A stretch of 6,792 nt of DNA from positions 1 through 6,792 of the forward strand of contig SBFI01000137.1 of the NCBI GenBank assembly GCA_006227875.1, read 5' to 3'. Source of the stretch: Acidobacteriota bacterium (GTDB lineage: Bacteria; Acidobacteriota; Thermoanaerobaculia; Multivoradales; JAHEKO01). The notes beneath the pieces are model-generated. The model searched no databases. It saw nothing but the letters and a program-made list of their open reading frames with translations, and had not been told where the DNA came from. Below are positions 1 through 6,251 of this stretch, piece after piece; position 1 is the first letter of the stretch; each line of letters begins with the position of its first letter. A program made the translations under genes and the position numbers.

Positions 1-647
1 ACAAAGCTCTGATCCGCCGGCGACGGAGGTTCCGCTTCGGGTGTCAGCACCTCGTGACGCACACTCGCCTCGATCTCGGCCAGCTCGGGTATCTCTCGCT
101 CGAGACCGACGGCCTCCTCCGACTCGACCACTGGAGGAGCCGGTTCGGCCACCGTGGGAACCGGCTCGGCAACCGTGGGGGCCGGTTCGGTAACCGTGGG
201 GACCGGTTCGGTAACCGCAGGGGCCGGCTCGGCCGCTGTGGGGGCCGGCTCTTCGAGAACAAACAGGGACTCGCCCTGGCTGCGGTGACTGGCGACGACC
301 TTGGCCAGCAAACGCAGGCCGGGCTCATCGAGCTCCTGGAACCGGAGGGACATCCCCTCGGGCGTCTGACCCGCAGCAGCTTCACGCACGGCCACGACCT
401 CGGCTTCACCCTGCATGAGCTGAAATCCGTCGGCAATCCTCAAAACGAAGCTGATCCTCGAGCCGGCTGCTTTGGGGTTCTGGACCTCGATAAACATGCC
501 CTCCTCGGAGAGGGTTGAGACGCTCAGATTGATGAAGTCCCTGAAGCTCGGGTATTCCACCACCACCTGCCGCTCGCTGAGCTTCACTATGGGCACGGCG
601 TTCGCATCACCTGCAGCCATTGGTTTCTCGTTCACTTCGGTCGACAT
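1..647 (-). CDS. PilZ-like domain protein with Pro/Glu-rich repeat tail (3' end outside window)
   Basis: The frame is open from an ATG at 647 to the left edge: 215 residues are visible and there is no stop, so the gene is partial. An in-frame TAG lies six codons upstream of the ATG, which limits the start; no strong ribosome binding site is seen. Residues about 29-120 resemble the PilZ-like family TIGR02266: VVVEYPSFRDF, then a strand-turn around LSEEGMFIEV (47-56), GEAEVVAVRE, and EGMSLRFQELDEPG. The c-di-GMP-binding arginine pair (RxxxR) is not evident, and the (D/N)xSxxG motif reads TLSEEG, so ligand binding is doubtful. Residues about 133-175 are heptads of the type EPxPTVA, a rigid Pro/Glu linker, followed by an acidic region. 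No membrane segment or signal peptide is visible. It is the third gene of the minus-strand unit, 35 bases after the GAF gene. The family assignment is from recall of the pattern; a role as an output or adaptor for the chemosensory system is inference. Confidence 0.8.
   Translation of the reverse strand, partial: MSTEVNEKPMAAGDANAVPIVKLSERQVVVEYPSFRDFINLSVSTLSEEGMFIEVQNPKAAGSRISFVLRIADGFQLMQGEAEVVAVREAAAGQTPEGMSLRFQELDEPGLRLLAKVVASHRSQGESLFVLEEPAPTAAEPAPAVTEPVPTVTEPAPTVAEPVPTVAEPAPPVVESEEAVGLEREIPELAEIEASVRHEVLTPEAEPPSPADQSF
139..252. repeat. 21-bp tandem repeat encoding Pro/Glu heptads
   Basis: Five consecutive 21-bp units (139-159, 160-180, 181-201, 202-222, 223-243) and a partial sixth are near-identical, of the form (g/a)ccggttcgg(c/t)aaccgtggg(g/a) on the plus strand. 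They lie inside the PilZ-like gene and encode EPxPxVx heptads on the minus strand. The period is a multiple of three, so changes in copy number would lengthen or shorten the linker without a frameshift. Confidence 0.9.
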
Positions 648-682
648 GATATCCAGCGAATTCTAACAGCCCGAGCTCGCTC

Positions 683-1453
683 CTACCCTCCCCTTACCAC
701 CTCGACGAGGTCTTCGAGGGTCCGCAGCTTGCGGTCGGTTGCGACAAACAGTTGAGCCGCGAACAGTGCCGAAGCCGCATGAGCCGCCAGGAGATCCAGC
801 AGATCGCGGTCCTCGGAAGTCAATGACGCCTTGTGATCGAGCAGTTTGAGGATGACCAAAGCCCCCAGAATCGTACCTTTGATGGCGAGGGGAACCACGG
901 CCAGGGCATGAGAGCCCTCCTCGGTGGTAGTCCGCAAAACGCCATCAACGAGGGCCTCGTCGACCATCGGATCACCGCCGGTGTAGTCCGGGCCGACGAA
1001 TAGCCCATCAGCCACCCCTACCGTTCGGCGCGAAACCGCCACCTCGTAGCCGTCCGTCTCGCCTTGCCGAAGCAGCAGGGCAAAGCTGTCGGCGCCAAGG
1101 AGCTCGATAGCGATTTCGCCGACCGTTCTCTTGACCTCGTCGAGATCGAGGGTCTCGTGCAGCTCACAGGTGGCGACATAGAGGCTCATCAATCGTCCGC
1201 GCTGATGCTCTACTTCGACCATCCGATCGGTGGTCTCCTGCAGGTCGGTCTCCGCCTCGGCGAGCCGGCTCTTGAGCTGATCGATGTCGCCGCCGACTTC
1301 GGCCGCTCCCTGCTCGGTATTGGAAGCTTCCTCCGGAGATCTCGCTTGCATCTCGCGTATCAGTTTTGCCGCCTTGTCGATGACTTTCTGGAGCTCCGCT
1401 ACGAGTTCCTTCACCGACTGGTCGCTGGTGACTCGATGCCGCTCTTCTGCCAA
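683..1453 (-). CDS. coiled-coil plus GAF domain protein
   Basis: With a TTG start at 1453 the product is 256 residues. The frame stays open to another TTG at 1498 (271 residues), which would overlap the receiver gene. I prefer 1453 because a GAGGGA motif (1463-1468, minus strand) sits 9 bases upstream and the start falls just after the receiver stop; this choice is uncertain. Residues about 13-90 are charged and heptad-like (KELVAELQKVIDKAAKLI, then DQLKSRLAEAETDLQETTD), predicting a coiled coil. Residues about 90-235 resemble a GAF domain: VVPLAIKGTILGALVILKLL near 186-205 and a closing helix EDRDLLDLLAAHAASAL. GAF domains bind small ligands or act as dimerisation modules; no ligand-specific residue can be named here. 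There is no membrane segment and no kinase, cyclase or DNA-binding domain, so it is probably a cytosolic sensor or adaptor. It is co-transcribed with the receiver and the PilZ-like gene, which suggests it modulates the same pathway. Confidence 0.8.
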   Translation of the reverse strand: MAEERHRVTSDQSVKELVAELQKVIDKAAKLIREMQARSPEEASNTEQGAAEVGGDIDQLKSRLAEAETDLQETTDRMVEVEHQRGRLMSLYVATCELHETLDLDEVKRTVGEIAIELLGADSFALLLRQGETDGYEVAVSRRTVGVADGLFVGPDYTGGDPMVDEALVDGVLRTTTEEGSHALAVVPLAIKGTILGALVILKLLDHKASLTSEDRDLLDLLAAHAASALFAAQLFVATDRKLRTLEDLVEVVRGG

Positions 1454-1466
1454 TTGCCCGGTTCCC

Positions 1467-1844
1467 TCAGTCAGATGCCATCGGTGGGAGACGTTCAATG
1501 AGCTTCAGGATCTCTTCGTTGCGAAAGGGTTTCTTGATGTAGGCCGCCGCCCCGGCCTGGAGCCCTCGCACCGTGTCCTGATCTTTGCCTTCGGTACTGA
1601 CGATAATCACCGGCACTTCTGTGAACGCCTCGCTTCGCTTTACCTCTTCGAGGAACTCGAAGCCGTTCATGCTCGGCATGTTTATGTCCAGCAGGATGAG
1701 ATCGATATCGGGGTGCTCGTGAAGGCGCTCGAGACCCTCTCTTCCGTCCATCGCGTGCACCAGGGCGTAGGACCGCAGCATCACCTCGAACATCTTGTGA
1801 ATCAACTTCGAGTCGTCGACAACGAGCACTTTCTTTGGCTGCAC
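1467..1844 (-). CDS. stand-alone CheY-like response regulator receiver
   Basis: This is a single receiver domain of 125 residues from a GTG at 1844. Acidic pocket residues D10 and D11 are in VLVVDDSK, the phosphoacceptor is D53 in LILLDINMPSMNG, the switch residue is S83 in VIIVSTEG, and the conserved lysine is K105 in YIKKPF. No output domain follows, so it should signal by protein contact, as CheY does. The GTG is preceded by AGGAG at a 10-base spacing, and the length matches a normal CheY. The frame stays open to an ATG at 1913 and a TTG at 1952, but those 23-36 extra residues are rich in Arg, Pro and Ser and look like untranslated leader. It lies divergent to cheA and first in the minus-strand unit, so it is the simplest phosphate acceptor for that kinase. 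That pairing is inferred from position only. Confidence 0.9.
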   Translation of the reverse strand: MQPKKVLVVDDSKLIHKMFEVMLRSYALVHAMDGREGLERLHEHPDIDLILLDINMPSMNGFEFLEEVKRSEAFTEVPVIIVSTEGKDQDTVRGLQAGAAAYIKKPFRNEEILKLIERLPPMASD

Positions 1845-1854
1845 TGACCTCGAG

Positions 1855-1859
1855 CTCCT
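1855..1859 (-). promoter_or_regulatory. ribosome binding site supporting the GTG start of the receiver gene
   Basis: AGGAG on the minus strand lies 10 bases before the GTG at 1844, with a second GAGG (1848-1851) only 3 bases before it. This match is the main reason for choosing the short receiver start over the ATG at 1913 and the TTG at 1952, neither of which has a well-placed motif of this quality. Confidence 0.5.
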
Positions 1860-2010
1860 ATCTGAAGCGAAACGCTGATCCTCTGGGACGCGGGATGGCC
1901 TCTCGGGTGCCATACCCACCCGAGCGTAGCCGATCCTGCGGCCGCCGTACAATCACCTCTTTCACACCACTCTATGGAACTCTCCGACCCCCAACCAGTG
2001 GTCTATTTCA

Positions 2011-2039
2011 TTGACAAAAAACGCCCCCAAGCATAGTTA
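2011..2039 (+). promoter_or_regulatory. candidate sigma-70-type promoter for the cheA operon
   Basis: A perfect TTGACA (-35) lies at 2011-2016. Downstream candidates for the -10 are CATAGT at 2032-2037 (4 of 6 matches, 15-bp spacing) or TAGTTA at 2034-2039 (17-bp spacing, poor match). Initiation would fall near 2045, leaving a leader of about 50 bases before the cheA GTG. The -35 is strong and the -10 is not, so the call is tentative. No comparable promoter was found for the divergent minus-strand unit. Confidence 0.4.
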
Positions 2040-2050
2040 AGGACAGGATT

Positions 2051-2098
2051 CTGCGACACCTTCGGAAGGCCATCGACCAGATCAAAATCTCGCAGTGA
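2051..2098 (+). other. possible short leader reading frame coupled to cheA
   Basis: The frame upstream of cheA reads CTG, then RHLRKAIDQIKISQ, and ends in a TGA that overlaps the cheA GTG (GTGA at 2095-2098). Its codons mostly end in G or C, like real genes here. An AAGGA at 2039-2043 sits 7 bases before the CTG, whereas cheA has no clear ribosome binding site of its own. There is no ATG, GTG or TTG in this frame back to the TGA at 2012-2014, so initiation would need a CTG or ATT codon, which is rare. It could instead be the remnant tail of a lost gene, or chance. It also conflicts with the promoter call, whose start site would lie just after the AAGGA. Confidence 0.2.
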
Positions 2099-3672
2099 AC
2101 GACCTCACCAAAGAGCTTCTCGAAGACTACCGTCTCGAGTCCAGAGAGCGCATAGACCGGGTCGAGGATGGACTTCTGACTCTGGCCGGCACCGCCGCTG
2201 CGGCGCGGCAGCCCCTGGTGTTGAAGATCCGTTTGGAGCTCCACACCCTCAAAGGCAACTCGGGGATGATGGGGTTCGATGATCTGCAGGCCCAGGCCCA
2301 CGAGCTCGAGGACGAGATCGAGCGGCTCGATCTCGAGCGTCCGGATCTGGGACCTTTGCTGACCGGGCTCGATCGCATGAGAGCCCGCATCGAGGAGTTA
2401 GCCGAACTCGGCTCTCAGCCGGAGGCAGGCGATGCAGACATCGACAGGATCACTGCGAAGGAGAGCGGGCAATCGGTGCGCGACAGCGTCCGCGTCCCTG
2501 CGGATAAGCTCGATGGATTAGTCGATGCAGTAGCCGAGACGCTCATTGCCCGCAACCGACTGACCAGCAATGTTCAGCTGGGACTCGACCTCGACGCCGC
2601 AGACGACGACTACAGCACATCCTCGGCCCGCACCTGGAGCCAGGTCGAGGAAGCTCTGCACTCGCTGAGCAAAGAGCTGGAAGCCATACAAGAACAGACG
2701 CTCCGGCTGCGCATGATTCCCCTGAGCACGCTCTTCGGCAAGCTCAAGCGAATCGTCCACGACGAGGCCCTCAAGTCGGGCAAGGAAGTGCGTCTTTCCA
2801 CCGCCGGGGGCGAGACAACCGTCGACAAAGCCCTGGCGGATTTCGCTGGGGATGCCCTCGGGCATCTGGTTCGCAACGCAGTCAACCACGGCATCGAGAC
2901 ACCGGAGCAACGACAGCGGTCGGGCAAGCCGTCCTGCGGAACGATCCACCTCACCGCAGCAGTCGTCTCGGGGATGGTCGAGATCGACCTGCTCGACGAC
3001 GGCGCCGGTATAGACCACTCGGCTCTGCTGAGAGCCGCACGCCGCAAAGGTCTGGAAGTAGGAGATGACGAGGATCTCCGCTCACTCGTCTTCCAGACGG
3101 GGATATCCACCAAGGCTCGAACCGACCTGAGCGCCGGGCGTGGAGTTGGACTGGCTGCGGTCCGCGACTCCGCTCACCTGCTTGGTGGATCGATCGAGCT
3201 GACGAGCGAGAAGGACACCGGTACCCACTTCCGCCTCCGTCTCCCGACCCAGGCGTCAATTACCAGAGCACTCCTGGTGCGGGTCGACAGCGAAAGGTAT
3301 GCCTTGCCGGTGATGCCCGTCATCGACACCCTGGCCCTCGACGGCGGTTCGGACGGGCCTACCGCCGCCGGACAAATGGACTGGCGAGGAAGACCTCTCG
3401 ATCTACTCGACCTGGGACAGAGCTTTGGCACTTCGAAGAGCGGCCGCCGGCAGGGCTATGTCGTGGTAGTAGCTGCCGAAGGCAGCGAGCGGGGACTGAT
3501 CGTGGATGAGATCGAGGGCATTCAGCAGATCGTCGTCAAGCAGCTCGATCGGCTCGTGTCCGGGGCAAAGGGTATCTCCGGCTCGACGATTCTCGGCGAC
3601 GGTCGTGTGGTCATGATACTCGATGCCGCCGACCTCGCCACACTACCTCTACCGGTTGCACAGCTATCATGA
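2095..3672 (+). CDS. cheA: chemotaxis-type histidine kinase CheA lacking the P2 domain
   Basis: The product is 525 residues from a GTG start; CheA proteins with all five domains are usually about 650. The Hpt (P1) domain occupies about 1-105, with phosphorylatable H50 in LHTLKGNSGMMGF. A short linker (about 106-130) leads directly into the P3 dimerisation helices (about 131-212, RVPADKLDGLVDAV to LRLRMIPLSTLFGKL), so no P2 response-regulator docking domain is present. The P4 ATPase spans about 213-385: N box with N261 (HLVRNAVNHGIE), G1 box D301/D302 (DDGAGID), FQTGISTK, and G2 box GRGVG at 348-352. This is followed by LAAV where many CheA have MDVV. The P5 CheW-like domain occupies about 386-525. 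All catalytic motifs look intact, so it should be an active cytosolic kinase in an array with CheW and the MCP. The gene heads the plus-strand operon and overlaps cheW by four bases. The start lacks a good ribosome binding site, but the N-terminus aligns well with Hpt domains. Confidence 0.96.
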   Translation: MNDLTKELLEDYRLESRERIDRVEDGLLTLAGTAAAARQPLVLKIRLELHTLKGNSGMMGFDDLQAQAHELEDEIERLDLERPDLGPLLTGLDRMRARIEELAELGSQPEAGDADIDRITAKESGQSVRDSVRVPADKLDGLVDAVAETLIARNRLTSNVQLGLDLDAADDDYSTSSARTWSQVEEALHSLSKELEAIQEQTLRLRMIPLSTLFGKLKRIVHDEALKSGKEVRLSTAGGETTVDKALADFAGDALGHLVRNAVNHGIETPEQRQRSGKPSCGTIHLTAAVVSGMVEIDLLDDGAGIDHSALLRAARRKGLEVGDDEDLRSLVFQTGISTKARTDLSAGRGVGLAAVRDSAHLLGGSIELTSEKDTGTHFRLRLPTQASITRALLVRVDSERYALPVMPVIDTLALDGGSDGPTAAGQMDWRGRPLDLLDLGQSFGTSKSGRRQGYVVVVAAEGSERGLIVDEIEGIQQIVVKQLDRLVSGAKGISGSTILGDGRVVMILDAADLATLPLPVAQLS

Positions 3673-4268
3673 ATGAACGATCCGACCAGCCCGAGAATGG
3701 GACCGGGGAGCTGCCGCAGTCCGGATTGAAAGACGAGATTCTCCAACGCGACGAGAACGATCGCCCCGGGCTCCTCTATCGTTTTGCCGACAGCCTGCGC
3801 GGCGGCGATGAGGAGCAGGAGAAGCCGGAAGAGCCCGAGATCTGGCTGGTCTTTCGACTCGGAGGCACCTCCTTCGGCCTGCCGGTCGCAGATATCCGGG
3901 AGGTGATGCGTGTGGGCCCCATCACGCGTGTGCCCGAGGCTCCCTTTTCGGTGACCGGTGTCACCGATCTACGTGGTCGTGTAATTCCGATCGTCGACCT
4001 CGGGGCACGATTGGAATTGGACGCCGTCGAGGTCGACGAGCAGAGTCGGATTGTCGTTCTCGACGCAGATGGCCGGCTGATCGGCCTACTTGTGGACGCC
4101 GTCGATCGAATGGCCCGTATTCTCCCGAGCCAGAAGGAGGATCCGGAACCGGATGCCGACGAGCGGACCGCCGCTGTTGTGGCTGTGTATGCGTGGGAGG
4201 AAGAGAAGCTGATGCTCCTCGACGTCGAGGAGCTGCTCACGATCGACGAGACCCACCCTGGGCACTAG
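3669..4268 (+). CDS. cheW: CheW-like coupling protein with N-terminal acidic extension
   Basis: The product is 199 residues, longer than a typical CheW of about 160. Residues about 57-194 form the CheW domain: IWLVFRLGGTSFGLPVADIREVMR, then the hallmark TGVTDLRGRVIPIVDLGARL (96-115), and a closing LMLLDVEELL. CheW links the receptor signalling tip to the CheA P5 domain. The first 56 residues are extra, polar and acidic, with a possible helix at about 19-44 (LKDEILQRDEN, then LLYRFADSL) and then an acidic run before the domain. They could form a docking tail or a flexible tether; no known motif is recognised. The ATG overlaps the cheA stop (ATGA, 3669-3672), which implies translational coupling and matched expression with the kinase. 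The stop overlaps the AGGGG that serves the next gene. Confidence 0.94.
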   Translation: MNERSDQPENGTGELPQSGLKDEILQRDENDRPGLLYRFADSLRGGDEEQEKPEEPEIWLVFRLGGTSFGLPVADIREVMRVGPITRVPEAPFSVTGVTDLRGRVIPIVDLGARLELDAVEVDEQSRIVVLDADGRLIGLLVDAVDRMARILPSQKEDPEPDADERTAAVVAVYAWEEEKLMLLDVEELLTIDETHPGH

Positions 4269-4280
4269 GGGATTGGACCG

Positions 4281-6236
4281 ATGCTCAAGAATCTGAAGTT
4301 CAGCCACAAGATGATCCTGCTACCGGTAGTGGCCGGAATCGGTTTTCTGCTCGTACTCGCTCTTCTCGCTCGTAGCGCGCAGAAGAACGAGATGCTGATG
4401 CAGCGAATCGAGACCGGGCACTTCGCCGCTATGGAGCTTGGTCAGATCCTCACCGCCGACCTGGCCGCTCTCGAGCGGAGTTTCGAGGACGCTCTCGATT
4501 CGAATGACCCGAGCTCCCTCGCCCAGGCCGAAGAGCTGCGCGGCGTCTTCTTGCGTGATCTCCAGATCGGAGATGAGATCGCGGTTATCGACCCTGTGGT
4601 CCAGGAAAAGCTGGAGACCGATTTCGAGAACTACTACGAGATTGCACGTATCACCACGCTGCAGGCGATGGATGCCGCCGTGGGTGCGGCTCTGCCACCC
4701 GACTCCAGCCGCGCAGCTCAGGCGCACATGAACGTCCGTCTCCAGATCGAGGATCTCTCCGCCGAGCAGGCTCGCGAGATGCATCAGGCCTTCGCCTCGG
4801 TGCAGGAAAACATCCGGGCGACCAAGGTCGACATGACCATTGTCATCGCCGTTTGGCTGGTACTACTCATGTCCATGGCGCTGTTGGTCCTGTTTTCGGT
4901 GACACGTCCGATGGAGGAGGCGGTGCGGGTGGCCGACCATCTGGCAGAAGGCGATGTGGAGGTGGACATCACGGTCGACTCTCGCGACGAAGCCGGACTG
5001 CTCCTGAGCTCGATGAAGGACACGGTCGGTTACCTCCAGGAGATGGCCACGGTTGCCGACAGCATCGCCGAGGGAGATCTTGCGGTCGAGGTCGTGCCAC
5101 ATAGCGATCGCGATCGGCTGGGCAACTCCTTTCTCAAGATGTCGCACAACCTCCGCAAGATGATCGGCGACCTCAAGGAGGCCTCCGACCAGGTCCTGAC
5201 TTCAGGTAACGAGATCTCGACTTCCGCCGTCGAGATTACCCAGGGCGCCGAAAGTCAGTCCTCCGCCACCGAGGAGACCTCCTCGACGATGGTGGAGATC
5301 GCCACCCAGATCGAAAGCGTCGCCAAATCGACACAGGCCCTGGCCACCAACGTCGAAGAAACCTCCTCCTCCATCCTCGAGATGGGTGCTTCGATCGACC
5401 AGACCGCCAAGAACTCCGACAGCCTGATGACGGCGGTCGACCAGACCTCGGCCACCATCGAAGAGATGATCGCTTCCATCCGCTCCATCGCCGACAAGGT
5501 GAAGGTCGTCGACAAAGTCTCGCGCGAAGCCGCGGAGCTGGCGGAGACCGGTGGCACCGAACTGTCGGAGATCATAGAAGGAATCGGCGCTTCGAGCGCA
5601 GATATCGGCAAGATCGTCCAAATCATCGAAGAGATCGCCGACCAGACCAATCTTCTCGCTCTCAACGCCGCCATCGAGGCGGCGCGGGCCGGCGATGCGG
5701 GGCGTGGGTTCGCCGTCGTCGCCGATGAGGTCAAGCGCCTGGCCGAGCGGTCGGTGGAGTCCAGTCGCGATATTGCCGAGATGATCGAGTCAGTGCAAAA
5801 CGACACCCTCCAGGCAGTCGAGGTGACGGGAAAGATCCTCCGCCAGATCGTCGACTCGGTGAACGAGGCCACCTCGCTCGTAGGCGACGTCTCCCTGGCG
5901 ACTCAGGAACAGAGTGACGGAGCGGCACAGATCCTCGAGACTTCGAGCCACATGCAGGACACGACCCGAGACCTTGCCTCCGCCGCCGGCGAGCAAGCCC
6001 GCAGCACGGGGGACATCTTGCGGGCGGTGGAGTCGATGAATCAAATGACCCAACAGGTTGCCGAGGCGGGTTTCGAACAGAAACGAGGCGGGGATATCGT
6101 GGTGAAAGCGGTCGAACATATCGCCGAGATAGCCAATCAGAATCTCGCCGCAAGCTCTCAGCTGTCGCAGGCAACCATGAGTCTGACCAAGGAAGCCAAA
6201 CGTCTGCAGCTGATGTCCAACATCTTCAAGCTCTGA
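4281..6236 (+). CDS. methyl-accepting chemotaxis protein with tandem HAMP domains
   Basis: A 651-residue transmembrane chemoreceptor. TM1 is about residues 10-29 after a positively charged start (MLKNLKFSHK), and TM2 is about 185-207. Between them lies a predicted all-helical periplasmic region of about 150 residues; its ligand cannot be named. After TM2 come two HAMP units. The first is about 207-258, with P210 and the DEAG motif at 236-239; the second is about 259-305, with AEGDL and the DRLG motif at 278-281. The cytoplasmic hairpin has the diagnostic tip (453-488), including ADQTNLLALNAAIEAARAG and GRGFAVVADEVKRLAE. Candidate methylation pairs are E331-E332 and E359-E360. There is no C-terminal NWETF-type CheR/CheB tether; the protein ends in MSNIFKL. 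An AGGGG overlapping the cheW stop lies 9 bases before the ATG. As the only receptor in the operon it is the likely dedicated input for this CheA. Confidence 0.96.
   Translation: MLKNLKFSHKMILLPVVAGIGFLLVLALLARSAQKNEMLMQRIETGHFAAMELGQILTADLAALERSFEDALDSNDPSSLAQAEELRGVFLRDLQIGDEIAVIDPVVQEKLETDFENYYEIARITTLQAMDAAVGAALPPDSSRAAQAHMNVRLQIEDLSAEQAREMHQAFASVQENIRATKVDMTIVIAVWLVLLMSMALLVLFSVTRPMEEAVRVADHLAEGDVEVDITVDSRDEAGLLLSSMKDTVGYLQEMATVADSIAEGDLAVEVVPHSDRDRLGNSFLKMSHNLRKMIGDLKEASDQVLTSGNEISTSAVEITQGAESQSSATEETSSTMVEIATQIESVAKSTQALATNVEETSSSILEMGASIDQTAKNSDSLMTAVDQTSATIEEMIASIRSIADKVKVVDKVSREAAELAETGGTELSEIIEGIGASSADIGKIVQIIEEIADQTNLLALNAAIEAARAGDAGRGFAVVADEVKRLAERSVESSRDIAEMIESVQNDTLQAVEVTGKILRQIVDSVNEATSLVGDVSLATQEQSDGAAQILETSSHMQDTTRDLASAAGEQARSTGDILRAVESMNQMTQQVAEAGFEQKRGGDIVVKAVEHIAEIANQNLAASSQLSQATMSLTKEAKRLQLMSNIFKL
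5262..5513 (+). repeat. three 84-bp (28-residue) degenerate repeats in the MCP signalling arm
   Basis: Residues 328-355, 356-383 and 384-411 of the MCP align as units of exactly four heptads. They begin SATEETSSTMVEI, TNVEETSSSILEM and TAVDQTSATIEEM. The EE/EE/DQ pairs recur at residues 331, 359 and 387. The repeats are diverged at the DNA level. They reflect coiled-coil periodicity and probably old internal duplication. Confidence 0.6.
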
Positions 6237-6251
6237 GGAAGGGATGGGGCG

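Noticed and set aside
54..518. Plus-strand open frame of 154 codons with Gly/Arg/Asn repeats
   Set aside because: It is the mirror of the 21-bp repeat in the PilZ-like gene; the minus-strand frame has a recognisable domain and this one does not.
648..682. Possible terminator between the GAF and PilZ-like genes
   Set aside because: No stem of useful length and no T run on the minus strand; the gap is more like an operon spacer.
1965..2009. Inverted arms ACCAC...GTGGT and the small palindrome ACCAGTGGT
   Set aside because: Arms are only 4-5 bp, expected by chance in a region of this size.
2518..3113. Two minus-strand open frames within cheA
   Set aside because: They are antisense shadows of the conserved CheA P3 and P4 coding sequence.
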